A stretch of 64,000 nucleotides of DNA from Episyrphus balteatus (taxonomy: Eukaryota > Arthropoda > Insecta > Diptera > Syrphidae): positions 62,970,437 to 63,034,436 of the forward strand of contig NC_079134.1 of assembly GCF_945859705.1 (NCBI RefSeq), read 5' to 3'. Numbering within the stretch: position 1 is the first letter of the stretch; each line of letters opens with the position of its first letter. Below, piece after piece: positions 42,130 to 54,900 of the stretch. A program made the position numbers and the translations under genes. A model generated the notes under the pieces. It did no database searches and was not told where the DNA came from. It saw only the letters and a program-made list of their open reading frames with translations.

Positions 42130-43442
42130 GAGCCATTTTCTTCACTATTGCTCAACTTGAAGCAAACTCGAGAGTTGGCGAACTTGAGAGTTGACCTCAA
42201 CTCGAAGGTTGAAACAAAAGTAGAACATTTGGTTTTCTTCACTTTTAAAATACAGCAGTTGGCCAACTTCCAGTTTGAAAAATATCCCTGGGATATTTGT
42301 GACAGTTTATACTAATACTAGGTCTGTTTGGGTTCTTTTTTGGACAAAAATATGAAACCTGTCAAATTTTGAGGAGTGGGGATGAAATCCACTCAGAGAA
42401 AAAAAAATTGAGCAAAAATACCCAAACACTTTTTGGCAAAATTTTCTGCTTTTTTTTTAACAACAACAAATGTAAACAACAACACCAACACCAAAAAAAA
42501 TAAATAAAGAAACAAAAAATTTAAAACAACTTTGTATTATTTTTGAAACACTTTTTTATTATTTTTTTCATAAAAACACTTATTTATTTTGATCATTATA
42601 CCACTAAAACGCCACACTGCCATGTTTGTAGTTTGTTTTTTTTTGTGCGACAAGACCAAATAAGAAGAAGAGAGAAAGCACTACCTTTTGACAGATTTCA
42701 GATTTTTGTCCGAAGAAATTTTTGGGGCAGAAATTCGCACGAAGGGGAAATTTTTTTGTCTCTCGCGGCCATCTTTTTTGTGAAAAAATGCACAATTTCA
42801 GAGTACCCAAACAGGAATTGGGCTGGAAATGTTGAACAAAGTTGAAATATTTCTGTTTTAGGCAGTACCCAAACAGACCTACTGTCTGTTTCAAATTTAA
42901 AAAGCAATCGAGTATGTCATTTAAATTGAAGTTCTGCATATTTGGTGCAATTTTTTTTGTCAAAATGTCAAATTAATTTTTTAAATGCATTTTGGTTTGT
43001 TTTCTTTTTTGTAAAATGAATTTCAAAGGAATCATTTTTTTGTGTAATAGTGTGTGTGTGTGCGCGCAAGAGCGATGTTGACGGGATGTAAAAAAAAATC
43101 GGTGGAAAATGTTTTTTTTAATGAATTATAATATTCTGCAATTGGAAAATATGTTTCCATAAGTTTAATTCTCAATTTTTCCATGAAAACAGAAATAAAA
43201 GAGTTTTTGCCAAGATTTAGCATACAAAAAAAAAGAAAAAAATATGACATTTCACAGAAAACTCTCAAGTTTGCTCCCTCAACTTCTACTATTTTCGGAA
43301 GTTGAGCAAACCAGAAGTTGACCAACTCGAGAGTTGAGAATCAAAAGTTGAAACTGTCAACTTTGTGTGAAGAAAAACAAAATCGCAAGTTGAGAATAAA
43401 AATCCTCAAGTTGAATTCAACTTTTGGTGAAGAAAACGGCTC
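42130..43442. mobile_element. TIR element with TTTA duplication and GTTGAG-rich arms
   Basis: The ends GAGCC(A/G)TTTTCTTCAC are inverted, and both arms are dense in short CTCAACTT/CTCGAGAGTTG motifs (42150-42230 and 43265-43430). TTTA flanks it (42126-42129 and 43443-43446). No transposase seen. Another element (42321-42879) is nested inside. Confidence 0.75.
42321..42879. mobile_element. Nested TIR element (559 bp) with TA duplication
   Basis: The ends GGTCTGTTTGGGT...ACCCAAACAGACC are inverted, flanked by TA. It lies inside the 42130-43442 element. Non-coding; it contains a block shared with 26466-26660. Confidence 0.75.
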
Positions 43443-43536
43443 TTTAGTTAGCCTCAGAAATGGAACAATACAAAACCGGACAGCTTGCCGTTGATCTATG
43501 AGGTTAAGCTGGCGAAACCCACAAGCGGGTGACGAT

Positions 43537-43595
43537 TGTAATGTAATGTAATGTAATGTAATGTAATGTAATGTAATGTAATGTAATGTAATGTT
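43537..43595. repeat. (AATGT)n tract, 3' tail of the minus-strand non-LTR element
   Basis: About eleven uninterrupted 5-bp units lie at the 3' end of the adjoining element; on the minus strand AATAAAGTATAACATT runs straight into (ACATT)n, as in some non-LTR elements with simple-repeat tails. Confidence 0.85.
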
Positions 43596-43599
43596 ATAC

Positions 43600-45830
43600 T
43601 TTATTTGGCTCTGATTATGCCATGTTTTTTCTTGTACTTGTTTAATAAACATTTATGATAGAAAGGAAAAAAACAAAGACAGATTGCTTAAAAGCCCAAT
43701 TGGTTATAGTAGAGTATTACGGTTGAATTGTTTAAGGGGAGGAATGCAGCTAGCTATTTCATTACAACGACAGACAGATGGGATTGTATCAGTAATGGAC
43801 CTATCATTTTAAAAGCTCTATTTTGAATCCAGTCCAAATAGCTCAAGTGGGTCCTAGGAGCACCTGGGAATTATACACGAGCTTTGAACGATTGTAGCCA
43901 GATCGGAAGAAGTGAAATATTTCTTAAATCTTCGGAGGAAACCTAAGCATTTAAGCATTTCGCAGAGTTTTTGGCTACATCGAATATGTGCTCATTCCAC
44001 AAAAGGTGGTTTGTAATGTATTTGTATTTTTTTGTATGCGATGCAAGTACCACTCATGGATAGTGGCAAAGGGGGAAGGTTTCGTTTTAGCGATAGTAAC
44101 AAGCATTGTGTTTTAGAAGCATTACATTCTACGTGGTTCTTTATTTACATTGGACAATGCATTCGAGATCAGAATTTACTGAGCTTATCATACCTTGCCG
44201 TTGGAGTTCCACATCCGAAAGACATGGGTGTGAATTTTCAAACGAATATGAAAAGCTGAGGGTACTATCATCAGCGAAACAATTTAATAGATTAGAAGTT
44301 TCAGAGAGCAGATGATTAATGAAAATGAGGAAGAGAGTCGGAGGCAAAACGGAGCCATTGGGCACAACAGCGCTTATATTGTGGGTCAATACAACTTGAA
44401 TTGAACGGTTCGAAAGGTTATTTCTAATCCAACGAAGAAGAGATTCATCAAAACCGAATGCAAGCATTTTCGATAAGAGAGCTTGATGCAAAACTCTATC
44501 AAATGGCTTTGAAATATCAAGCGCAATAATCTTTCTTTCTCCAAAACGATGTAAAGATTTGTTCGGTGAGATAAACCATCAAATCCTAAGTGTACCTATT
44601 GCTACGAAAGCCATACTGCCGGTCATTAAGAAGCTTCGGTTCTTCAAGATATTCCTTAAGCTGGAAATTAATCAGCGTCTCCATGACCTTGGAAAGAAGG
44701 GACGTAAGAGAAATCGGACGATAGTAAGAGGTTGAGGAAGGTTCGCCTTTTTTAGGGACAGGCTACACAAATGCTGTTTTCCATCCACGCGGAAAGAGAC
44801 CTTTAGAGTAGGACAGATGAAAAAGCTTACGCAGTGGTTTTGCCAGCGTAGATGAACACCTTTCCAGAACTATGGGAGGGATACTATCCGGACCAGCGGA
44901 TTTGTGTATGTCAAGATCTTTAAGAACTGTTGCCACTGCATGAGTACAAAAAAAGATAGGTCCCATAAAACTATTTACTTGATCAAGTGAAGGGGGAGCC
45001 ATGACACTTTCTGGTAACGTTGAATTGACAGGAAACTGTTTGACAAGAAGGTTAGCTTTATCAAGAGAACTAATAAAAGGAGTGTCATTATAAACGAGCA
45101 TTATAACCGAAGATGTTGTAGAGTTTCGAATATTTTTTACAAATGACCCAAAAATGTTTACTACCTGTGGGAAATTGTAGAATTTTTCCTTAGTTTTTGT
45201 TCATGCAAAAATTTGATTCGTCGAATATGGGCGTTGCTGGGCTTTCTAGCTTGCTTAAACTTTCTCCGATTTTCCTCAGTTTGGTTGGCTTTATAATAAC
45301 GGAACCTTACCTCTTTTTCTCTGATGACCTCTTTACAGCTCGAGTCAAACCAAGAATTCTCTTTCGGTTTGATAATTTTAATCTGATAGCGACCAATTAA
45401 AGTTTTTGAAAAAGCGTTGAGACCCTCCCACTTGGCTTTCTCATATTGCCAAACAGTTCTCTTATGAGTTTTTTCTTTAACTGGATTTTTGAGGCACGAG
45501 AAATTCGCAGATATGGCACAATGATCTGATGTGCCTAGGGGCGATAATACACATACAGTGTATTTATCAGGGTCAGAGATAAGAAACAAATCTAGAGTAT
45601 GTTCAGCCCGACCCGCAACGTCCAAAATTCGAGTCGGCTAGTTAACTAGTTGGGTTAAGTGGTTTAACTCAGCAAACATCTCAAAATACCTTCCTTCGGG
45701 TGTTGTCTGGCCCGAAAAGCGAAGCCAAGAAGAATTGTGTACATTGAAATCGCCCGTAATGACGATTTCAGTGCGAGGGTGAAGGGTCACAATCCTTTGA
45801 ATGGAGTCGGATAGAGCATCAAATTAAATT
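43600..45830 (-). pseudogene. CR1/jockey-like non-LTR retrotransposon ORF2 remnant
   Basis: In order on the minus strand: endonuclease blocks ITGDFNVHNSSWL (about 45760) and HTLDLFLISDPDKY, LGTSDHCAIS; RT blocks HKSAGPDSIPPIVLERC (about 44900), GLFPRGWKTAFV, PVPKKGEPSS..YYRPISLTS, YGFR, FGFDESLLRWIRNNLSNR, FADDSTL (about 44280); and a C-terminal HIFDVAKNSAKC, CNEIASCIPP. It is broken by stops (one in LVN*PTRI near 45640, one near 44760) and frameshifts. A 3' UTR with AATAAA and the ACATT tail end it. The 5' end is missing. Clade is uncertain. Confidence 0.8.
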
Positions 45831-45997
45831 AAATTAATTAAACGTTTAATTATTATCCAGATTTGGGCTTCGATAAATAAAACATGTATGGATGATGCGC
45901 TTGTTAGTCGTAAATTTGAACCACATGAAATGAAAATTAGTGTTAATGCACTGACTGTATTGTGGTTGAAGTTGATAGGCAACATCATTTCTAATAT

Positions 45998-46280
45998 ACA
46001 GGGTGTCCCACAGTCACCGCCCCAAACAAAAACCATGGATTCCTGAGGTCATTTAAGTCGAAAAACTAAAGAGGTAATTTTCTCGTTTTCGTCCCGTTTT
46101 CGAGTTATGACGGTTTTCGCGATTTTTGCTCTCTTTTCCCTTATCTGGCTTTATCTTTGCCAAACTTGGTCTGATTCCTACGATTTTTTTTATAACCAAT
46201 TAAGAATTTATTACACTTTTAGTTTGTCTTAGAATTTTTTTTTCTGCGGACAACCGTTTCTCTGCAATTTCGCATCAAAA
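45998..46280 (+). repeat. Dispersed repeat, second copy of 1-286
   Basis: It starts ACAGGGTGTCCCACAGTCAC and ends near CGCATCAAAA. It matches the reverse complement of the window start with many substitutions. Non-coding. Confidence 0.75.
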
Positions 46281-47420
46281 CACGTTAATGAGTATTAATT
46301 TTTTTGGCTTATTATTAAAGCCCAGTTTATTTTCTTATAAAAACATTTTTTTTTTCATAAAAAAAGAATACTGAAAAAATTCGACTGCGAGAATGATGGG
46401 GGAAGGAAGAAAAGGAAAACTCGTTATGAACATGCACTGAAGACTATTATTTAGAGGCGAGAGACTTTGTTTGTGATTTGGCGATACTACGGCATTTTTT
46501 TTATTGTGTTATTTGGTTTGAGACACTGTAATATGTGCGTGAGCTATTGTTTTTTTTTCGTATTGCGGTATTGCGGGAGAGGTACTGAGGTGTTGTTGTT
46601 TGTTATTGCACTTGCTATGATTTATTTCTAGATGCATCAATTTCAATTTAGTTTACTGAACTTGTTGTTCACAATTGACTTAAAATTAACTTATTTCTAA
46701 GATACATTGATAGATACAAAATTTTGTTGGCACAGAGGGGGCCTAACCTTATACAATGACTAAGTTATAAAATATAAATAAATATTATACATGTATTAAC
46801 TAAATTTAAAAAAATCTGCTGACTAGGATGTCCTCGGGGTGTTCATCCCCGGATGTTCAGTTCAGATGCATCAATGTTACAAAGTGTGCATTAGAGTGGC
46901 CACAACTCCCATAGAAAAATTTTTTTGTCGATTTTTTTTCGAGGAACCCCATTAAATGTTCAGCCTTGCAGATTTTTAGATATCCAAAATTTGAGCTCCA
47001 TTCGATAAGTCTAAATGGTGCCGACACTCGCTCAAGGTATCAAAAATCTCTGTTTCTTCACTGTTTTGCGAAGAAAATTAGCTCTATCTCCCAAACAAAT
47101 GAGGCTATTTTCACTATTTATATATTAAATTAAGGGTATTGTTTTTACACATAATTTAGGTGCTAAATTTGTTTAGTCTTACTTAAAAAAAATTTTTGTG
47201 TTCAATTTAAATTTTCAGTACTGACCTCAAAAAAGAGCTGAGTGCAAACTCTGTTAACAATGAAACTTTCTATGTTATAGATTGATGTAAGACAGACATG
47301 TCAAACTTGCGGACGAATAACTTTGCGGCCCTGTCCACATTTTTATTAATTTATTTATATATATATTTATTTATTAGCTTTCGACACACATGCACCTCCT
47401 TTTTTTTCTAATCAACAAAT
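46281..47420. other. AT-rich non-coding sequence
   Basis: No open frame or RNA motif I can support. The part 46890-47100 (TGGCCACAACTCCCATAGAAAAA...) has the look of a dispersed repeat. Confidence 0.5.
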
Positions 47421-47432
47421 GAACGCGAAGAA

Positions 47433-48110
47433 ATGACTGATGTGCCTTACCAACAAGCTGTTGGTAGTATATTGTTTGCGGCTTAAGTTTCACGTCCCGA
47501 TATCAGCTTTGCTGTGAGTACGGTCAGCCGATACACTCAAAATCCTGGAAAACCACACTGGACAGCAATTAAACATATTCTACGGTACCTTAAGGGAACA
47601 GCCGATATGAAACTTGTATATACCAGTGGTGATAACAATGTATCTGCTTTTTGCGATGCTGACTGGGCAAGTGATACTGATGAAAGACGTTCTGTTACCG
47701 GCTATACTTTCCTGCTTAACAATGGTGCTATTTCATGGAATTCGAAGAAACAACCAACGGTTGCTATCTCAACCACTGAAGCAGAATATATGGCGCTAGC
47801 AGCAGCAGCTCAAGAAGCAACTTGGTTGAAAATGTTGCAGAGAGAGCTCATTCCAAACTCACCAGACTCGACAACAATCCGATGTGACAATCAAAGTGCT
47901 ATAAATTTGGCTCTTACCAGTTCTTATCATGGCAGAACCAAACACATTGATGTCCACCATTTTATAAGAGAAAAAATCGATGAAGGCAAAATAATTTTAA
48001 AAAACGTTAGTACCAAAGATATGGCAGCTGATGTGATGACCAAGGCTCTACCAGCCCCAAAACACAACGCTTGTGTTACTGCACCCGGATTACGCTTTGG
48101 CAAAATCTAA
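47433..48110 (+). pseudogene. pol: Ty1/copia Pol, C-terminal part (end of RT and RNase H)
   Basis: PYQQAVGSILFAA is followed by an in-frame TAA (47484-47486), then SRPDISFAVSTVSRYTQNPGKPHW, the RNase H blocks AFCDADWASD, SVTGYTFLLN, ISWNSKKQPTVAISTTEAEYMAL, RCDNQSAINLA and HIDVHHFIREK, and the end TKDMAADVMTKALP. This order and these motifs are diagnostic of copia-type elements. The rest of the element is absent. A purine run (CAGTGGGGA) just before 48122 would be the polypurine tract. Confidence 0.9.
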
Positions 48111-48121
48111 TTCAGTGGGGA

Positions 48122-48324
48122 TGTTAAAAAACAACACTTTGTTCTTTTGTACTTAGAATTAAATTTTGTTTATTCAAAAAAAAAAAAAACTTAGTAGCTT
48201 TGAATTTCCTTAGTAGCTTTGAATTTCGTTTTCAAATAAATTACTACTCGTTTCCAAATCGTTCAACTGAAAACACGTGTTTCTTTTATTTCAATTTATT
48301 ATATTAATCCATGTAATCACAACA
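48122..48324 (+). repeat. Probable copia 3' LTR
   Basis: It starts TGTTAAAAAACAAC right after the polypurine run; the likely end is ATCACAACA. There is no second LTR for comparison, so the end is a guess. Confidence 0.45.
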
Positions 48325-50436
48325 AAACTCATTTCATTATCCTTTTTTTTTTTTTTAAACAAAAAATTTTTTATTGGTCCCGGGTTTCGCTCCTAGAAAT
48401 GAATCGTTTATTTTCAAAACATTACCAAAATATTTTTTGTATTTAACAAGTTTGATTTTTACCTTATTTATTTATTTAATTTGAATTCATAAGAATAAAT
48501 AAAATCATCGTTTTTGTGGGTTCAACAAAACAATTCAAAATGGATTTATCATGTTTTGAAAATAAACGATTCAAATATGGTCACCATAACTATAGGGCAA
48601 GTTTAAGATTCGTAAAAAAATCGAACTCGAGATAACAATTTTACATGACATTACGATGATGGATAATGCCAAAAAAAGTGGGTTCGGCAATTCTGTATGT
48701 TTGTCTGTATATACCTCGAGCTACAGCCTAAACGAGTGAAGTGATTTTCTTCAAACTTGGTAGTTAGCAGTTTTTGGTGAAATTGAATTTGGGAAATTGA
48801 AAATTTTTTTTTATGACCAAAACTAACGGTACCTGCCATATAACGGAAATAGAAAAGTTCATTTTGTTTGAAAACGGCACTAACGATTTTGATTAAAATT
48901 TTTTTGTGTAGTATTTAACATAAGAGCCAACTTTTGAAATAAAAAAAACAATGAAAAATTTTGTTTATATGTGTAAATTAATTGTTTCTTCAAAATGGCA
49001 TACCAATTTTTTTTTTTTTTTGAAAAATGTTAGAAATTTTTTATACATAAAAAATTATTTTTTTAAAAAACGGCTCAAACGATTTTCGAAATTTTTTTTC
49101 TAAAAATATCTTTTTGTACAAGTAATAAAAAGGCATACTTGGTTTTTTGTAAAACATCATTTAAAATTGTGTTTAATTAATTATAAAAACAGATTTTATT
49201 TTTTATACTACTTATGAAATTTCTTGAAAATGTCAAATTTTAAAATTTTCCTAATTTTCTTGAATAAAAAGCTTTAACATAAGAGTAACTTTTAGCATAA
49301 GAGCAAGTACGTGCGACCCCAGTCGTTCATTTTATTTAATTTAAGGTGGATACTGAAAATTTCACTTTGACAATTAAAATATCATTTTGAAATTTTTTAT
49401 TTTTAGGTGGATAGTTAAAATTTCACTTTGACAATTAAAATATCAATATTGACTAGATTTTACGTTTCAGTTTATTATAATCATATTTCTTTCTTTTTCT
49501 TTTTTAGTATTTTCATTATTTTAGGAATTTTCTTTCTTTTTTTTTAAATAAAACAAAACATTACTGAAAGTGAATATTATTTATAAAATAGTGGTGATAT
49601 TAATTTTTCTATTATAGGTGATATAATTGTTTTGTAATTTTTTCCCAAACCATTAGTACAGGTAAAATAGGCATTAAAAACAAATTGTTACACTTATGAA
49701 ACTTGACTTGCTTTTGGGATAAGAACCAAGTACAAAAAAAGTTGGTTGGAAAGGTGTTTTTTCGCGTACAAAAGGGAGGGGGAAGGTCAAAAATATACTG
49801 GAAATAATTGTTTGTCGAATGTCATCATCACATGTTTTCAAGGTATTTTTTGATGCTGAATCTAATGACATAAAAATAAAGTCAATACGATTGCTCTAAG
49901 AAAAGTTATTGCCGATTAAAAACAAGGGTGCTTGTTTTTTGACTTCAACAAGTAAAATATAACAGAAACCCCACGTGAAAAACATGCTACACTGATAAAA
50001 TTCGGCATGAAGGTTTTAGATAAAGCAAGGACAAAGGATTCATAAAGTTCTTAAAATTATTTTTGGTGAAAGGGTCTTTTTTTGATGGGTTAAGTTGTGT
50101 GTGAGGAAGTTGGTGTACCTAAATGTTTTGGTTGGTATAAGAATTAAGAATCTATAAAGTGTACAAAATTTTCTTGAGTGAAAGGGTGTTTTTTTTTTAA
50201 GAAATGATGAAATTCGGAATTAGTACCACAAAAACTAGGAAAAAATTGTTACACCAATGAAATTTGGTAAAAATGTTTCATTTATAACAGAAACCTAAAA
50301 TATTTGTAATATTTTTCAATTCTGAAAATGTCTAGGGGTGTGAGGTTTATAGTATGTCTAGGGCGTCAGAAGGGGTTTACCTCTGCGCACCGCTTATGCA
50401 CATACTAGCTGACCTTTGGACTTTGATAAGCTTGTT
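48325..50436. other. AT-rich repeats, no gene; dispersed-repeat copy at 48605-48830 and short tandem at 49345-49450
   Basis: 48640-48740 (CATGACATTACGATG.TGGATAATGCCAAAAAAAGTGGG...CTACAGCCTAAACGAGTG) is a copy of the repeat at 60360-60620. 49345-49450 holds GGTGGATA..TGAAAATTTCACTTTGACAATTAAAATATC twice. 49675-50290 has three related blocks on a GTTACAC..ATGAAA theme. No coding content. Confidence 0.6.
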
Positions 50437-50439
50437 TTA

Positions 50440-52010
50440 GTTTATCGCTTTGTCCAGTGCGGTCCACCAAACTACCATCCGCATTTGACACCGTAGATCG
50501 AGATTTAATGTTCTATAAACTTTCTGTTGTGGGTCTACCATATAAAATGTTGAGGACATTAAGGAAAATATACAAAAACTGTTCGGCGAAAGTATGGGAT
50601 GGAATATGTCTGAAAGTTTCGTAACACCAGCGGGTTTGAAACAAGGATGCATCTTGAGTACACTTCTTTTCGCTCTTTTCATTAATGATATTGTTTCTTA
50701 TCTTAATGGAGAGATTGATGTAAGTCGTACTAAAATGAAAGTTTTGATGTAAGCCGATGATATAGTGCTGTTAGCAGACACGTTGATAAAACCCCAGATG
50801 ATGATAACTAAGCTTGAAGAATTTTGTAAACTGAGGAGCCTTACGGTAAACAAAGGAAAATCCCAATTAATGATTTTTGGTAGAGGTAAGAGACAGCGGA
50901 GTGGAAACTATATCTGCAAACTAGAGAGCGAAGCAGTGGAAATATTTGGGAGTGATACCAACTCCACAAAATAATATTAAAACTCACTTGGTAGAAAAAC
51001 TGAAAAGTGCGAAAATTGCCATAAACACAACCTGGTAGACTTGTATGAAAAATAAGAGCAAAGGACTTCGAGTCAAATATCAAATCTTTGAGGCAACAGC
51101 GAGATAAGTTATGTTTTATGCAATGCAAGTTTGGGAATATTTACAATATGAGTGTGTAGAACAACTTCTCAGGTTCTTTCTTAAAAGAGTGCTGCACCTT
51201 CCCCGGACGACTCTCACATATATGTTGCACATTGAAACTGGACTCCCACCCTTTTTCATCACAACACTGAAACTTCATTTTGATTACGTCCTTAAGGTAC
51301 TAAACATGCACTAAGCAAGACTTCCTAGAATAGTAGCTATGCACGCCATCGCAAAAAAAGCATCATGCTTTGAGAAATGGAATGAGCTGGCTGGGAGGAC
51401 GGGATGACCATTAAATCTATCGGAATTTAACCTACAGGAAACAAGAGTCGAACTTTACAATATACTCCAGAATCTTGATGAAAAACTGCATAAAGCCTTT
51501 ATTGAAGAAGCTCAATCATCAATTTATAGAAGGTACCATTCGAAACTTGAACACGACCTAAGCTCGATTAGCTATTTAAGAAACAATATCGATGCAGAAA
51601 AAATCTCAACCATATTTAAGGTGAAAGGAGAGTTACTGCCATTAAAGTACATACCTTACCGACCGGATTTTCCTATCACATGCTCCTTGTGAAATCCTTT
51701 GAAAACCCGTGAAGATACCATGCACTTCATAGGCGAATGCTCCATACTCAAAGAATTAAGAAAACTACACTTGGGAAAAGCTAATTCTGAGGAAGATGAA
51801 GTTATTGATATACTGAATGGACTTGATTGGCCGGCTCCTTACAACTTTGTGAAATCAGCATTAAGATATCGAAACCAAATCTTAAGAGAAGCGTTTTAAT
51901 TAAATTTGTAACCAAAAAAAAAAATTTGCAGACGGCTTTTGCCATGTCTTTAAAGATTTTTTAACCGAATTCAAAAATGTACTTATGATTGTAATAAAAT
52001 CTTTTTTTTA
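50440..52010 (+). pseudogene. Non-LTR retrotransposon RT and C-terminal region, decayed
   Basis: It encodes GLPYKMLRTLRKIYKNCSAKVWDG, TPAGLKQGCILSTLLFALFINDI, a damaged YADD (M*ADDIVLLAD near 50750, with TAA in place of Tyr), KLRSLTVNKGKSQLMIFGRG, then KRVLHLPRTTLTYMLHIETGLPPFFI, and the end CSLCNPLKTREDTMHFIGECSILKELR with a CX2C...HX4C-like finger. Stops at several points and frameshifts break it. The 3' end carries ATCTAAATCTAATCTAATCC, perhaps a simple-repeat tail. The family differs from nLTR-A; clade not assigned. Confidence 0.75.
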
Positions 52011-52021
52011 ATCTAAATCTA

Positions 52022-52393
52022 ATCTAATCCATCCCGTATGTAAGTATTGGTCTAATGATAAATGTGCACAGCCAGTGTGCTAGGAGTGTGTTAGGAGAAA
52101 AGCCCCATTTGCCACCAATGGCTTTTTTGTATGAAAAGAGAGCCACATTGGCTTTCTTAACCCTTTCTTCAATATTGAGCTTCCAGGTCAGTTTTTAATC
52201 AAAAATGAGTACTAGATATTTAGCTTGATCGGATAGAGTAAGTGTTACATCTTTAATTGTAGGGAGTTTGAAGTCTGGAATCTTGTATTTCCTCGTGAAG
52301 AGGACAAGTTCCGTTTTGTGGGGATTAATATCCAATCCACATCCTCTAGCCCAGTGAATTAGCTTGTTTAAAGCTGTTTATAGCAGTTCTGCA
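52022..52393 (-). pseudogene. nLTR-A copy 2: RT thumb region
   Basis: The minus strand reads LNKLIHWARGCGLDINPHKTELVLFTRKYKIPDF, LTLSDQAKYL.LIFD, RVKKANVALFSYKKAIG.KWG. It matches the nLTR-A thumb at 24753-25040. It is separated from the rest of RT by the element at 52397-54289. Broken by stops and shifts. Confidence 0.75.
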
Positions 52394-52396
52394 AGT

Positions 52397-54289
52397 TAGC
52401 CCAGTAGAAATAAACATTTCAAATGGGAAAAAATTAGATCGTGCAATTTTTTTTCATAGGATGATAGAGGGGATCACTGGGAGCTTAAAACCAGTTTTTC
52501 GGGAAAATCGACCTTGTGCTTAAGCCGCCACACAGTGTGTCGAGCCCATACAAAAGTTTATCATAAATACTTGCAGCTAAGTTTTTGGAGTTTTAATATC
52601 TTTTTTTGTGTTTTTATAGCAGGAATAGAAAACAAAATTACAAATTAACAAATTAAACAACCTATTACTTTTTTTTTATGTATAATTTATGAAATTAACA
52701 TTTATTGAAGAAGCCACTTGTGAGCAAAATTAATTTTTATTTTATATATAAACAAAAATATACTTTTCGTAAGGTTTTTGGTGTGTTGAACTCGAATCCG
52801 AACTCAGAAAAATTCTATCATATCACGTTTTTGAAATATTCCCGTTAGAAAATCTGAAATGTCGTTTTTTAACAGTTTTTGAGGTTATGTTCTTGAACGT
52901 GGTGATTTATTTTAAGTAAATTTGTGACAGTTTCTATTAAAGCCCGTTTAAATCTTTTCAATATCTTTTTTCTACCTTGAGAAATCTTAAGTTGAAGTCA
53001 ACTTGTTTTGTTTATCTTCTCTATACAAAAAAATCGTATGTTTATTTGCGTTTCATAGCAAATCTCGAATAGTTTTTTGTCAATCGCTTTCAAATTTTAA
53101 AATAACGTTTTATTTGCATTTTCGTAAATTCTTATATCGGCGAGGTTGGTAAATACGCTATAATACACAGTAGAGCGTGGCCGGGTCAAGTAATTATATT
53201 AAAAATTTAGTATGCAGAAAAATATAATTTTTTTCTTGTTGAACACAATATTTAAAATATTTTTAATTACATAAACAGCTTTTTGTTACTTGTGTATGGC
53301 TAAAAATTATTAAAAACATCGATTTTTTCATTTTTGTGATCCCCTTGAAGATGTTTCTCAAAAACTGAATTATTTTGAGTACTTGACTCGTAGCACATAA
53401 ATGTGAATATCTCTGGTAATCGCAAACAGAAGCAGACCAAACTATGCCAATATTAAGTATAGGCCTATGGCAAAATAATATAAAAAAATTATCGATATGA
53501 TTTAATAAGTATTTTTTTAAATTAAGTTTAAAAATTAAATTTTTTTTTTTTGGCCATTTATCAAAGAAATTTTAATAACTCATATATAATTTTATAAATT
53601 AAATTTTTTTTGTTATACGTTTTACAACAACACTCAAATAAACAAAATAACATTAACAAAATTTTTCAAACAATTACCAAACGTGAAATATATACTCTCA
53701 AAGATTCCCATAAATTCCTCAAAATATTTTCGATTTCCGAGATACTCATGTTTCGGAGCTTATTTTGAATACATAACCTGGGTTATTTTGTAATATAAAT
53801 ATGTTTTCATATGAGTTGACACTTCTAAATTATATTTTAATAGCAAAAATATTAATTTTTAACAAAAAAAAAAAAGTGATTTATCATAAGGGGACGACAC
53901 ACTGTGCGCCATCTTGGATTAAAAGTAAAACACGTTTTAGTGAATAACTCGGCCATTTTTGATTTTTGACAAAAATTATATATGTAATTTATAGTTTTTT
54001 CAAATTAACTCGAAAAATAAAGGTCATATAGAAAAATTTATTAAGACAAAAGTTATAGAAAATAAAATTTTCTACAAGTTTTACATATATAATTTTTGTC
54101 AAAAATCAAAAATGGCCGAGTAAAACGTGTTTTACCTTTAATCCAAGATGGCGGCTTAAGCACAAGGTCGATTTTCCCGAAAAACTGGTTTTAAGCTCCC
54201 AGTGATCCCCTCTATCATCCTATGAAAAAAATTGCACGATCTAATTATTTCCATTTCAGCTTAATTTTTTGTACATCCCGACTGGGCTA
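52397..54289. mobile_element. 1.9-kb inverted-repeat element inserted in nLTR-A copy 2
   Basis: The ends TAGCCCAGT...ACTGGGCTA are flanked by AGT (52394-52396 and 54290-54292). Within about 40 bp of the ends, arms become nearly perfect for 99 bp (52432-52530 and 54148-54246, with GTGATCCCCTCTATCATCC). Further in, 53913-53990 and 54070-54155 form another inverted pair (CCAAGATGG, AAAACACGTTTTA). No transposase ORF is seen. Confidence 0.8.
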
Positions 54290-54292
54290 AGT

Positions 54293-54900
54293 GTATTTGC
54301 CCGATACGGCAATTGCCACATCATCCGCGTAGGCTATAACCTTAAACCTTTCTCCCTCTAGGTCTAGCAGCAGTTCGTTGACTACCAAGTTCCATAGGAG
54401 ATGTAATAAGACCCCTCCCTGAGGGGTCCCTCTGTTGGCTGCTCTACGCGTTTTGAAGTTTCCCTACTCTTAACTGATAATCCTGCTACTAAGCATGATG
54501 TTCTATCATGTTCTTAAGCGGATCTTCTTTTTTGAGATTGTCTAGAGCATTCATGATTGCTGAGTTCGTGACATTATTAAAAGCACCCTCTATGTCTAAA
54601 AAAGCGACAAGAGTGTACTCTTTTTAGTGTAGGGAATATTCAATGGTGCTAACCAGAGAATGGAGAGCAGTTTCCACCGATTTCCCCATAGTGTAGGCAT
54701 GTTGTGCCTTAGAGATCAGACATGGCTCTATTCCCTGTCTTAGATGGATATCTATCATTCTTTCTAGGGTTTTGAGCAGAAAGGATGATAGACTAATAGG
54801 TCTTAAATCTTTTGGAGTGACATGAGAGCATTTACCCGCCTGAGCATATCCAGCTCTTTGTTTCACCAGTGCGGTTTTTTCTTTCCTCTTATTATGGTAA
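54293..54900 (-). pseudogene. nLTR-A copy 2: reverse transcriptase core
   Basis: From about 54870: QAGKCSHVTPKDLRPISLSSFLLKTLERMIDIHLR, AQHAYTMGKSVETALHSL, VAFLDIEGAFNNVTN, then GTPQGGVL and NLVVNELLLDLE..FKVIAYADDVAIAVSGKYT up to the insertion. It aligns with 2780-3330 of copy 1. The part between endonuclease linker (KKPHW, about 54865) and this core is deleted. Stops near 54626 and 54470 break it. Confidence 0.8.
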
